Position numbers and translations under genes: made by a program. Shown piece by piece: positions 18,973 through 27,688 of a DNA stretch of 64,000 nucleotides. This DNA comes from Brevibacillus fulvus (GTDB taxonomy: Bacteria; Bacillota; Bacilli; Brevibacillales; Brevibacillaceae), in NCBI RefSeq assembly GCF_016908525.1, contig NZ_JAFBEB010000012.1, positions 1 through 64,000 of the forward strand, read 5' to 3'. The first letter of the stretch is position 1; every line of letters begins with the position of its first letter. The notes beneath the pieces were generated by a model. That model made no database searches and was not told the origin of the DNA. It worked only from the letters and a program-made list of their open reading frames with translations.

Positions 18973-19887
18973 ATGGCCGATTCTGTAAACAGCACCAGCA
19001 CTACCCCTTATATACCGGAAAGCAAACAATATAAAAATCAGAAGGAATATACAACCGACACTTTTGATAATCAATCATTTCTCAAATTAATGATTGAACA
19101 GCTGAAAAACCAGGACCCGCTGTCCCCGATGGACAACTCGCAATTTGTGGAGCAGACGGCGCTGATGACGATGGTCGAACGGTTGACCAACATCGAAACG
19201 ATCGTGAAAGATTCCAACAGCAATCTGCTGAATGTGAAAGAGTATGAAAGCCTGATCGGAAAAACCGCCACTTACGAAGTAACCTACTCCGACGGCAGCA
19301 AAGAGGAGAAAACCGGTACGATCAGCAGCGTGAAAATGGACGACGGCGACATTTTCTTTACTATCGGCGAGGACACTGTCGCGAAAGAAAATATCAAAGG
19401 GTTGGAATCAACCGGTATGAGCAACGGCAGCCTGGTCAACAATGCGATCCAGTCGATGCAGATGATTGGCCAGCGGATCAGCTATCAAACCGCGACTACC
19501 GTGGATGCCGACAATGATTCTTCCACTACCGACGATGTGACGACCTCCTATGAAACGAAAGAGGCCGTCATCAGCGGCATTGAACTGAAAAACGGGCAAC
19601 TTTCCTATCAACTGGATAACGGCGAGACTGTAACCGCGGACGCAATCAACGGATTAACCATCCAATCGGATACGCAGGTCAACAATGCCATGCAATACGC
19701 TCAGTTAGTCGGATACCTTGCTACCTATATGAATGAAATTACCAATTCCGACGGCAGCACGACGAAGCAAGAAGAGACCGCGGCGATCAATGCGATCAGC
19801 ATGAAAAACGACATGGTTGAACTCGTGCTGGACAACGGCGCCCGCATTTCGCCCAGCGCTGTAATCGGTTTGGAATCCGCCAATTGA
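18973..19887 (+). CDS. FlgD-like flagellar hook-capping protein with three C-terminal repeats
   Basis: A 304-residue protein. Residues about 25-80 form the FlgD N-terminal domain (FLKLMIEQLKNQDPLSPMDN, QFVEQTALMTMVERLTNIE), which guides hook polymerisation. Most Bacillus FlgD proteins are about 140 residues. Here the rest consists of three tandem units of about 70 residues, each opening with a residue pattern like ESLIGKTATY, MQMIGQRISY and AQLVGYLATY and closing with LDNG followed by GL. The ATG at 18973 follows GGGGAGG. It stands alone, away from other hook genes; TCCGATAT at 18905-18912 resembles a sigma-D -10 with a poor -35. Confidence 0.8.
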   Translation: MADSVNSTSTTPYIPESKQYKNQKEYTTDTFDNQSFLKLMIEQLKNQDPLSPMDNSQFVEQTALMTMVERLTNIETIVKDSNSNLLNVKEYESLIGKTATYEVTYSDGSKEEKTGTISSVKMDDGDIFFTIGEDTVAKENIKGLESTGMSNGSLVNNAIQSMQMIGQRISYQTATTVDADNDSSTTDDVTTSYETKEAVISGIELKNGQLSYQLDNGETVTADAINGLTIQSDTQVNNAMQYAQLVGYLATYMNEITNSDGSTTKQEETAAINAISMKNDMVELVLDNGARISPSAVIGLESAN

Positions 19888-19912
19888 CGGAATGAAATAA
19901 AAGTCTGGCCAC

Positions 19913-19966
19913 AAGCTTACACTAGCAATGACAAACGTCGATTGTTGCTGATGTAAGCTTTTTTTC
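19913..19966 (+). terminator. intrinsic terminator after the FlgD-like gene
   Basis: Long stem AAGCTTACA / TGTAAGCTT with an inner AGCAAT / ATTGTTGCT extension, followed by seven T. Confidence 0.88.
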
Positions 19967-20062
19967 TGTTTGCTTCGCAAAAACAAGAGAGTTTACAAGC
20001 GGCCAGGTGTATTTTATACTTACGATACAATTAAGTTAAAAAAGAAAATGAGGTATTCATTG

Positions 20063-21391
20063 ATGAACGCAAGAATCTCCATTATGGCCAGCATTGTGCT
20101 GGCGATGCTTGTCAGCTCCATGGATACAACGATTATCAACACTACTATGCCGATTATCAGCAAAGAATTGGGTGGCTTTGAACTGTATGCCTGGAGCTTC
20201 GCTTCCTACATGATCGTCTCAACGGTTGTCTCGCCGATTGCCGGAAGAATTTCCGACATCTTTGGCCGTAAGAAAGTGTTTGGGCTCGGGTTGATCTTAT
20301 TTCTGATCGGTTCCTTTTTGTGCGGGTATTCGAATACGATGCTGCAGCTGGTCATTTTCCGCGCTGTTCAAGGTGTCGGAGCGGGAATTTTGATGCCGTT
20401 TCCCGCTATTATCGCCGGCGACCTGTTTTCGGTCAGCCAACGCGGCAAAATTCAGGCTCTGTTTTCCGCGATGTGGGGCTTATCGGCGATTCTCGCTCCG
20501 CTGCTCGGTTCTGTTTTTGTCGAAGTGCTTAGCTGGCGTTGGATTTTTTATATCAATATCCCCATCTGCATCATCTCATTGCTGCTGCTTATGCCTTACA
20601 AGGAAGTGTATGAACCCAAAAAATCGGCCATTGATTATCTTGGAACCGTGCTGTTTGCCATCGGAGTTAGTCTGATTTTGCTGACGACGGTCGTGAGCAG
20701 TCAACAGGTGCTCTACGCTGTGCTCGGAATTATCTTTTTGCTGCTGTTTTTTGTCTATGAACGCCGTCATCCGGCCCCGATCATGCCGATGCGACTGTTT
20801 CATAATCGGGCCGTTGCCTGGATGTTAGCCAATTCCTTTTTGTCGTGTGTCGCTCTGTTTGGGACTTCCAGCTATGTGCCGCTGTTTCTGCAGCAGGAAG
20901 GCTATTCCACGTTTGTCAGCGGGGTATCTTTGCTGGGGAGTTCGATCGGCTGGATGTCCGTAGCGGTACCGGCGGGAAAATGGATTTTGCGCTATGGTTA
21001 CCGGCCGTTAATCATCCTGGCCAATGTTTTGCTGGTCCTCTCAGGAATTATTCTGTTCTTCCTCGATGAAGGCAAAGGATTCTGGTACGTGTTTGTCGTG
21101 ATGATTGTGCAAGGGATGGCTTTTGGTCTGTTAACAACCGTGACGACCATCGGTTCGCAACAATTGGTTGATCCGCACCTCAAGGGGATTTCTACTTCTT
21201 TGCAAATGTTCGCACGCAATATCGGGACTGCCATCGGAGTCATTATTATGGGCGTGTTCTTTACCAAAGCGGCTGACTTCTTTGTCGGCATTCATTCCTT
21301 GTTCCTGTATGGGTTGATCGCCAGTCTGGTTGCGTTCGCTTCTTCCTTTTTCATTCGGGAAACGACGGGCGCCGAAGCGGACCAAACATAA
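20063..21391 (+). CDS. MFS drug exporter, DHA2-like (EmrB/QacA type)
   Basis: A proton-driven multidrug efflux permease of about 442 residues. The first helix carries the MDTTIINTTMPII motif typical of DHA2 exporters, followed by ASYMIVSTVVSPIAGRISDIFGRKK (motif A after TM2), RAVQGVGAGILMP (motif B) and the motif C-like LGSVFVEVLSWRWIFYINIP. About 14 hydrophobic helices are visible. The ATG at 20063 follows ATGAGGT with 9-nt spacing; earlier in-frame starts lack a ribosome site. No local regulator gene is present and the substrate is unknown. Confidence 0.88.
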   Translation: MNARISIMASIVLAMLVSSMDTTIINTTMPIISKELGGFELYAWSFASYMIVSTVVSPIAGRISDIFGRKKVFGLGLILFLIGSFLCGYSNTMLQLVIFRAVQGVGAGILMPFPAIIAGDLFSVSQRGKIQALFSAMWGLSAILAPLLGSVFVEVLSWRWIFYINIPICIISLLLLMPYKEVYEPKKSAIDYLGTVLFAIGVSLILLTTVVSSQQVLYAVLGIIFLLLFFVYERRHPAPIMPMRLFHNRAVAWMLANSFLSCVALFGTSSYVPLFLQQEGYSTFVSGVSLLGSSIGWMSVAVPAGKWILRYGYRPLIILANVLLVLSGIILFFLDEGKGFWYVFVVMIVQGMAFGLLTTVTTIGSQQLVDPHLKGISTSLQMFARNIGTAIGVIIMGVFFTKAADFFVGIHSLFLYGLIASLVAFASSFFIRETTGAEADQT

Positions 21392-21396
21392 CAAAC

Positions 21397-21449
21397 AAAA
21401 AACCCCGTACGAGGCTGGTTGTTCGACCAGACCGTACGGAGTTTTTTTA
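21397..21449. terminator. bidirectional terminator between the MFS gene and minJ
   Basis: Stem ACCCCGTACG / CGTACGGAGT with an inner CTGGTTGTTCGACCAG hairpin, flanked by A and T runs on both sides. Confidence 0.88.
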
Positions 21450-22730
21450 TGCCCCCAGCTTTAACTTTTCCAATCGCTGTTTTAATAGCTGAACCAAACT
21501 GGAGCGACGGATATCAACAAACAACTGTGTCGTCGAATCCGGAACGACGATAATGCCCAATTGATGATGATTCCCTGCATATATGGCACATTGGACAAAT
21601 TTGATTTCCCCACCATGTGTCAGCACTTCCATCTTGCAAAAGGCCGGATTGATCTGCAAGGCCGGATAAAAGTCTTCTTTAGTTTTGACCATTGCGCCGT
21701 TCACTTTGACGATAATTTCCCCCGGAAGAATACCGATTTCCGCAGCAGGCGTTCCCGGAATAACCGCCATCACCTTAACCCCTTGCGATGACTGGATAAA
21801 ATACGGTGAACGGCTGTGCTCCAACGAGCGGCTTAACCAAAGCAAGCCTTCGTGGCCAAAGATCGCAAACAGAGCGGCAATTGGCAACAATGGAGCAAAT
21901 TGGGCCGCGGCATATGCCAGAACAAGCAACAGCAGCGCATACAAGATCAGCTGCTTGCTGGATACGCGCGATTTTTCCCAAGGCGTCATCGTCTGGGTCA
22001 AATCGGAAAAGCCCGTAACCGCCGGCAAAAACATCAACTGCAAGACAGATGTCCCCTCAGCAAACAGCGGCCAGCCTGCATAAAGCGAGAGCGCCAAACC
22101 GTCCTCCGGCGCCTGGACAAACAAGACCAAGGGAGTCAGCCAAAAGGAATGAAGCTGATAGGCACCGATGATCCTGCCCCGTTTCCCTTCGATAAACAGC
22201 GGCGAAGCATCCCGTCCGCCATTTCCTCTGATCAAACAGGCTTCCGCCAAGTGCAGGACGGCGACGAGAGCCAATAAGGAAACGGCATTCGTTTCCTGCA
22301 ATAGATTCCAGACGGTTCCGATGCCTGTCGTCTCCGCCCCCCGTGGGAACAGAGAAGCAATGCTTTTCACGATCCCCAGCAAACCGGCAGCATATGCGAA
22401 GCATAAAAACCTGATTTTGACGAACGCGAGACAGATAGCCAAAATCCATAGCATCCACAAGTCTTGCGCATGAATGACAATACCCAATCCGGCTGAGACA
22501 AGGGAAACGGAAAGACCGCCGACCAGGCCCATGCCAATGGAACGCATCGTTTGGGCAAAGGGAGACTGCAGCTTGGCCGCAAACAATTGACGCTCCAAAA
22601 GCATTTGCTTGCGGTAATGCAGATAGATTAACAAGACGAACAGATACAACATTGGATTGAGAAAGAACTGGCCGAAACTGACCAACAGATGACCCGTTTG
22701 CTCCCAACCGTCATATGTCATGAACTTCAC
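21447..22730 (-). CDS. minJ: MinJ-like polytopic membrane protein with C-terminal PDZ domain
   Basis: A 427-residue protein with about eight hydrophobic segments over residues 15-310 and a PDZ domain at about 325-400 (GVKVMAVIPGTPAAEIGILPGEIIVKVNG). In B. subtilis MinJ (about 397 residues) bridges DivIVA and MinD at the poles and septum and affects swarming. Its gene lies beside ctpB and ftsXE there, as here. Sequence identity is not obvious by eye, so the name rests on architecture and synteny. Its own transcription is likely, since a terminator separates it from ctpB. Confidence 0.75.
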   Translation of the reverse strand: MKFMTYDGWEQTGHLLVSFGQFFLNPMLYLFVLLIYLHYRKQMLLERQLFAAKLQSPFAQTMRSIGMGLVGGLSVSLVSAGLGIVIHAQDLWMLWILAICLAFVKIRFLCFAYAAGLLGIVKSIASLFPRGAETTGIGTVWNLLQETNAVSLLALVAVLHLAEACLIRGNGGRDASPLFIEGKRGRIIGAYQLHSFWLTPLVLFVQAPEDGLALSLYAGWPLFAEGTSVLQLMFLPAVTGFSDLTQTMTPWEKSRVSSKQLILYALLLLVLAYAAAQFAPLLPIAALFAIFGHEGLLWLSRSLEHSRSPYFIQSSQGVKVMAVIPGTPAAEIGILPGEIIVKVNGAMVKTKEDFYPALQINPAFCKMEVLTHGGEIKFVQCAIYAGNHHQLGIIVVPDSTTQLFVDIRRSSLVQLLKQRLEKLKLGA

Positions 22731-22808
22731 TCCCTTTTTGGATACTTTGCCGCTTCGCTGCTTCCTCTATCTATGGCAAATCAACTGATCGTTTGCAGAC
22801 AACAAGGA

Positions 22809-22838
22809 AAAAACCACGGTTGGTTTACCGTGGTTTAT
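22809..22838 (-). terminator. intrinsic terminator after ctpB
   Basis: Minus-strand perfect stem AACCACGGT / ACCGTGGTT followed by T6. It ends the ftsE-ftsX-M23-ctpB unit. Confidence 0.88.
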
Positions 22839-22879
22839 TTCTACAAAAGCGAATCATTTCCCTGCCTTCGGAAATTGTC

Positions 22880-24355
22880 TTATTTTGTCCCGATTTGTTG
22901 CTGTACGACTTCGATCGCTTTTTGCAACTGCAAATCGTTGTTCGGATTGGCAATTTGCTCACGAATCGCATCTTCGATGGCAAAAGCCGTATTTTTGTCA
23001 ATTTGACCGGTCACCGGAAGTTTTTTGCTTGCCTGGAATCGTTTGACCGCTTCCTCTGTACCCTGGTCATAATATCCGTCATTGCGGCCGGTCGGGAACT
23101 TCAAGCCGTTGAGAATCACCTGAACGTTTTTCACGTCGGCGCCGGACATATCCCGTTTCAACGTTTTATCTTTCGGAATCTGTGTCGCCTGGAAGTACGC
23201 CGGTTGGGAAACTTTCACGTCAGGTTCAATCCCTTTTTGGTGAATCCATTCACCATTTGGCGTCAACCATTTGGCGATCGTCAATTTCAACTGACTGCTG
23301 TCGGACATCTCCATCGTGCTTTGCACGGTCCCTTTTCCAAACGTTTTTTCGCCTACCAGTTTATAGCCGCCGCTCTCTTTCAAAGCGCCTGCCAAAATTT
23401 CCGAGGCGCTGGCACTGCCGCCGTCAACAAGCAGGACAATCGGATAAGGTTTGGCTTGATCCAGTGTCGAACGGAACTCTTCCGACTGCTTGGACTTATC
23501 GCCATAGACGATCTTAACAATCAAGCCTTTGTTCGGCACCAGCTTCTCGCCAATTTCTTTCACCGCCAGCAAATAACCGCCCGGATTGCCGCGGACGTCG
23601 ATGACCAAACCGTCAATTCCCTTGCTTTCCAGATCGGCAAGCTGTTCGGTAAAATGCTGTGCCGTATCCACTGAGAACTGGCTCATCGTGATATGGCCAA
23701 TCTTGTTTGAACCTTTCTCAATCACTTCGCTGTCGACGGTCTCCATTGGAATATCATCGCGGATGCATTCGATCGTCAACGGCTCGCTGACACCTTCGCG
23801 CTGAATTTTCAACACGGCTTTGGAACCTTTGGGCCCGCGAATTTTCATGACCGCTTTTTGCAAGTCCAAACCGTCCAGCGATTCTCCGTTTACACTGAGA
23901 ATCACGTCATTCGGACGCAAGCCGGCTTTTTCCGCAGGAGATCCTTTGATCGGCGTCACGATCGTGACCCGTTCATTTTGCATCGTCACTTCTGCTCCAA
24001 TCCCCTGAAAAGTCGATTGCAGCGAAGAGTTAAATTCTTTGGCTGACTCAGGGTCCATATAGTTGCTATATGGATCATCCAGCGACTCGATCATCCCGTT
24101 GATCGCCCCTTCGACGAGCTGGTCATTGGAAATCTCCTGGATATAGTCGCGTTTAATCGTTTGGAAAGCATCGTTCAGTTTGGAAAACTCGGCCGGATAT
24201 TTTTGATTCCCCATGGAAAAAAGGTTTTCCGAGGCCGCAGTAACCGCACCGGTGGCATTGTTGTTGCCTGCCTGCATAAAAGCCATCGTCACCAGACTGC
24301 TGGCGATCATCGAAACAATTACAATTGAAAAGACCGATCGTCCATTCCATTTCAT
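22880..24355 (-). CDS. ctpB: CtpB-like S41 carboxyl-terminal processing protease
   Basis: A 491-residue exported serine protease. The N-terminus has one membrane or signal segment (residues 8-28). Then come a helical part, a PDZ domain (about 100-185, GSPAEKAGLRPNDVILSVNG) and the S41 domain with the catalytic Ser in GGSASASE and Lys in FGKGTVQ (Ser-Lys-Gln type). A peptidoglycan-binding helical domain follows near residues 405-465 (LNGLKFPTGRNDGYYDQGT). B. subtilis CtpB cleaves SpoIVFA in sporulation. The gene follows the M23 hydrolase and ftsX, as in many Bacillales. Confidence 0.92.
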   Translation of the reverse strand: MKWNGRSVFSIVIVSMIASSLVTMAFMQAGNNNATGAVTAASENLFSMGNQKYPAEFSKLNDAFQTIKRDYIQEISNDQLVEGAINGMIESLDDPYSNYMDPESAKEFNSSLQSTFQGIGAEVTMQNERVTIVTPIKGSPAEKAGLRPNDVILSVNGESLDGLDLQKAVMKIRGPKGSKAVLKIQREGVSEPLTIECIRDDIPMETVDSEVIEKGSNKIGHITMSQFSVDTAQHFTEQLADLESKGIDGLVIDVRGNPGGYLLAVKEIGEKLVPNKGLIVKIVYGDKSKQSEEFRSTLDQAKPYPIVLLVDGGSASASEILAGALKESGGYKLVGEKTFGKGTVQSTMEMSDSSQLKLTIAKWLTPNGEWIHQKGIEPDVKVSQPAYFQATQIPKDKTLKRDMSGADVKNVQVILNGLKFPTGRNDGYYDQGTEEAVKRFQASKKLPVTGQIDKNTAFAIEDAIREQIANPNNDLQLQKAIEVVQQQIGTK

Positions 24356-24446
24356 GTATGATATGCACCATCCTTTGTGACCCGGAAGAAAACTATGCAG
24401 CTAGTGTATGCAAACCGGGCGCACAATATTTGTATGGCAGACCAGG

Positions 24447-25643
24447 TTACGGCAAATAGAGGTTTGGATCAACGGCCACATTATCTTTGTAGACAGTAAA
24501 GTGGAGATGATTTCCCGTCGCGCGGCCGGTCATGCCGACTTCCGCAATTTTGTCGCCCGCTTTGACAAATTGCCCAACCTTGACCATAATACCGCCTTCA
24601 CGGATATGCCCATACAAGGTCGTAATATGAGAATCGTGTTTGATCATCACCGTGTTTCCAAAACCGTTCACATAACCAGCCACAATGACAATCCCATCTG
24701 CCGCTGCATGAATCGCTGTACCTCGTGGAGCTGCCATATCTAATCCATTATGCCCAGCTGAACGGCCCGTAAACGGATCTTTTCGCAATCCAAAGCCAGA
24801 AGAGATGCGATAATTGCCAGGCGGAATCGGATAGGCAAGCTTTCCGCCCTTATAGTTGCTAACCGATTGCAAGCGGGACAATTCCGCGACTTTAGCCGCA
24901 CGCTCATTGGCGATCGCCAGCAGTTGCTGTTCTTCTTCCTCGGCAATTTCTTGCAGTTCCTCTTCCTGTTTCTCCAGCTGCGCCTTTACAACCATACTTT
25001 CTTTATACTGCTGATCGAGCTGGGCTTTCAAGTTTTCCGCCTCAGCGTACATTTTGGAATAGCTGGCCAGATGCTCGTCCACTTCTTTTTTCTTCTGGGC
25101 AATCGTCTCTTTATCCTTGATGTTGTCCTCCAAAATGCGAGTGTCCTGGTCGAGAATCAACCGCAAGGCATCCATCCGGGTGAGAAAATCGCCGAAATCG
25201 GAAGAGCCGAGCAAAACTTCCAAATAGGAAATCGACCCGCGTTCGTACATCGATTTGACGCGTGTCTTGAGCAGGTTTTCGCGCTTGTCCACCCGCTCTT
25301 GCGCTTCATCCAGCTGTTGCTGTGCTTCCACCGCTTTTTGCTCGGTTTCGTCAATCTGCTTTTCTAGCTTGTCCAACTTTTTTTGCGTTTCATCGCGGCG
25401 AAGATCGATCGCCATCAGCTGATCTTCCAAATCTTCTTTTTTCTGCTGCACGTTTTTGATTTGGCTTTTTACCGAACTTAGTTGCTGTTTTTGCGCTTTT
25501 TCTTTTTGCTTAATTTTGGCGATCTCTTGATTGATTTTCTCGATGGAGGCCGCATTGCTGGCCGCCAATCCTACCGTTGTCGGTTCGGCGGTTGCAACCA
25601 GCAGAGCGGTCGCGATTACGGATAATACGATTCGTTTTTTCAT
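24447..25643 (-). CDS. EnvC-like murein hydrolase with coiled coil and M23 peptidase domain
   Basis: A 398-residue secreted protein. The signal peptide (MKKRIVLSVIATALLV) is followed by a long coiled coil (about residues 30-250, rich in K, Q and E heptads) and a C-terminal LytM/M23 domain. The zinc ligands look intact: His and Asp of GHNGLDMAAP and the HLHF motif. It is therefore probably an active endopeptidase, unlike E. coli EnvC. The ATG at 25643 follows GGGGAGGAG. Position directly after ftsX suggests that FtsEX controls it, as with EnvC or CwlO (inference from the family). Confidence 0.9.
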   Translation of the reverse strand: MKKRIVLSVIATALLVATAEPTTVGLAASNAASIEKINQEIAKIKQKEKAQKQQLSSVKSQIKNVQQKKEDLEDQLMAIDLRRDETQKKLDKLEKQIDETEQKAVEAQQQLDEAQERVDKRENLLKTRVKSMYERGSISYLEVLLGSSDFGDFLTRMDALRLILDQDTRILEDNIKDKETIAQKKKEVDEHLASYSKMYAEAENLKAQLDQQYKESMVVKAQLEKQEEELQEIAEEEEQQLLAIANERAAKVAELSRLQSVSNYKGGKLAYPIPPGNYRISSGFGLRKDPFTGRSAGHNGLDMAAPRGTAIHAAADGIVIVAGYVNGFGNTVMIKHDSHITTLYGHIREGGIMVKVGQFVKAGDKIAEVGMTGRATGNHLHFTVYKDNVAVDPNLYLP

Positions 25644-25668
25644 CTTTCTCCTCCCCAAACCGAAAAGA

Positions 25669-26565
25669 TTAAACACGCAGGAAACGGCGAACCGAAACCA
25701 GACTCCCCCAGATTCCAATAAATGCGCCGATCAAAATTAACAAAAGCGCCACTTGGTTGGCAAGCGGAAACAGTGGCAACAGTTTAAACAAAGAAGCCGT
25801 AATGTAATTGTTCTGCACCGAATCGAGCAAATAGTAATAGCCGGCCAGCAGGATCGCGATCGGTATAACCGCACCCAACACGCCCATCAACAGCCCTTCG
25901 ACAAAGAACGGCCAACGGATAAACCAGTTGGTCGCACCCACCAGCTTCATAATTTCGATTTCCCGCCGGCGTGCGACGATCGTCAATTTGATCGTATTGG
26001 CAATGAGAAACATGGCGGTAAAGCCGAGCGCCACGATAAAGACGATGCCAATGTTGCGAACCATGCGCGTCGTCGCGAACAGCTGCTCGACCGTGCCCTC
26101 TCCGTAATTGACATTTTCCACATGGTTGAACGCTTTGATTTGTTTGGCAACAGCCGGCGTATCTTCCGGTTTCGCCGTTTTTACGACAAACGAATCGGGC
26201 AGCGGATTCTCCTCTTCCAATCCGTCAAACAGGTACGCTTTTTCACCAAGGCTTTCCTTGAACTGCTTCAGACCTTGCTGCTTGTCAATAAACTGTACAC
26301 TGCTGACATTCGGAATCGCTTTAATTTGTCCTTCAACTTGGGTCACGGCAGTTTTATCAGCAAGCACATCGAGAAATACGCGAATTTCCACTTGTTTCTC
26401 AATGGTTTGCGCCATGTAGTTGACGTTGAGGGCGAGAATTAAAAAGACTCCCAAAATCAACAGGGTAATCATCACCGCGCTGATCGAGGCAAAAGTCATC
26501 CAGCCGTTACGCCCCAAGTTCTTTACACCTTCACGAATATGGCGTCCCAGCGTTCTAATCTTCAT
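25669..26565 (-). CDS. ftsX: FtsX: cell-division ABC transporter-like permease
   Basis: A 298-residue protein with the FtsX layout: one N-terminal membrane segment (SAVMITLLILGVFLILAL), an extracellular domain of about 110 residues and three C-terminal segments, with the cytoplasmic RRREIEIMKLVGATNWFIRWPF coupling motif between. With FtsE it activates peptidoglycan hydrolases. I chose the ATG at 26565, preceded by AGAGGTG; it overlaps the ftsE end by 11 nt. A start 8 codons earlier has no ribosome site. Confidence 0.95.
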   Translation of the reverse strand: MKIRTLGRHIREGVKNLGRNGWMTFASISAVMITLLILGVFLILALNVNYMAQTIEKQVEIRVFLDVLADKTAVTQVEGQIKAIPNVSSVQFIDKQQGLKQFKESLGEKAYLFDGLEEENPLPDSFVVKTAKPEDTPAVAKQIKAFNHVENVNYGEGTVEQLFATTRMVRNIGIVFIVALGFTAMFLIANTIKLTIVARRREIEIMKLVGATNWFIRWPFFVEGLLMGVLGAVIPIAILLAGYYYLLDSVQNNYITASLFKLLPLFPLANQVALLLILIGAFIGIWGSLVSVRRFLRV

Positions 26566-27241
26566 AACCGTAGTCACCTCTCTGCTCATCGCGCACGATT
26601 TGACCGCCCTCGATCGCGATCACCCGTTTACGGATCGTGTTGACGATCTCCCGGTTATGGGTCGCCATCACAACGGTTGTGCCGCGCTGATTGATTTCCT
26701 CGAACAGTTTCATGATTTCCCACGACGTCTCGGGATCAAGGTTACCGGTCGGTTCATCCGCGATGATGATGCCTGGATTGTTGACCAATGCTCTGGCCAG
26801 GGCAACCCGTTGCTGTTCACCGCCGGACAGTTCGCCCGGCAGCATTTTTGCTTTATGTTTCAGCTTCACCAGCCCCAAAACGTCCATCACACGCGGTTTG
26901 ATCAATTTCGTCGGGGCTTCAATGACTTCCATGGCAAATGCGACATTTTCAAAAACGGTCAAAGTCGGCAACAGTTTGAAATCTTGAAAGACGACGCCGA
27001 TGCTACGGCGGACAATCGGTATTTGCCGTTCCTTGATGCGGCTCACATTGAATCCGCCAAGAAAAATTTGTCCTTTCGTCGGCTTTTCTTCCCGATACAT
27101 CAATTTTATGAACGTAGACTTTCCCGCACCGCTCGGACCAACCACGTAGACAAATTCGCCTTTCTCAATGCGGATATTGATCCCTTTGAGCGCATTGGTT
27201 CCGTTCGGATAGGTTTTCCACACATCAAACATTTCGATCAA
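26555..27241 (-). CDS. ftsE: FtsE: cell-division ABC ATPase
   Basis: A 228-residue ABC ATPase. Motifs are Walker A GPSGAGKSTF, Q-loop FQDFKLL, signature LSGGEQQRVALARA, Walker B IIIADEPTGNLD and the H-loop ATHNRE. Alignment with FtsE proteins (normally MIEM.DVWKTYPNG) places the start at the TTG at 27241, giving a normal-length protein. The frame stays open for another 49 codons upstream with no family similarity, so I treat that as non-coding. First gene of the ftsE-ftsX-M23-ctpB unit. Confidence 0.94.
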   Translation of the reverse strand: MIEMFDVWKTYPNGTNALKGINIRIEKGEFVYVVGPSGAGKSTFIKLMYREEKPTKGQIFLGGFNVSRIKERQIPIVRRSIGVVFQDFKLLPTLTVFENVAFAMEVIEAPTKLIKPRVMDVLGLVKLKHKAKMLPGELSGGEQQRVALARALVNNPGIIIADEPTGNLDPETSWEIMKLFEEINQRGTTVVMATHNREIVNTIRKRVIAIEGGQIVRDEQRGDYGYED

Positions 27242-27688
27242 AAGATTCACATCCCAGCTACAATTATCGTGCAAAATTTGTTTAACCCTGAAGTTGTCAT
27301 CAAAAAGAAAGGGCTTCCCCGTCATATTCTCTATATGTTCATTTGAACTTCCTGTGTAACCCATTAATCCCCGTTTACAAACCTTCATTGAACGGCGGCA
27401 GTCTTGTTGGACAGGTGACGATTATTCGACTGTTCATCCGTTTTGTCTCAAAAGAAAGACAAAATACGACCCAATACACTATCTCTTTCATTATAACATT
27501 GGATTGCCGCATTGTTATCCCCCAAATCTCTCATTTCTTGTCGATTCTCTCTTGTAGAGACGAAACTTGTCAAAGTTCCTGTATTTTTCAGCCGCTTCCC
27601 AGTTCTCTGCTTGCACTACAAATTGGAAGGATGAAGACAAATTGGGTTAAAATAAAGGGGAAGTACATTTTATACGGAGGTACATACG
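27242..27688. other. intergenic region between divergent ftsE and alcohol dehydrogenase genes
   Basis: 447 bp with no supported gene. A minus-strand TATAAT-like -10 at 27495-27490 with a poor -35 may serve ftsE. On the plus strand the AT-rich stretch around 27640-27660 probably holds the alcohol dehydrogenase promoter. A small TCTCT/AGAGA hairpin lies near 27551-27565. No riboswitch or repeat is recognisable. Confidence 0.6.

Noticed and set aside
27242-27388. N-terminal extension of FtsE by 49 codons
   Set aside because: No similarity to FtsE, while the TTG at 27241 restores the family N-terminus and length.
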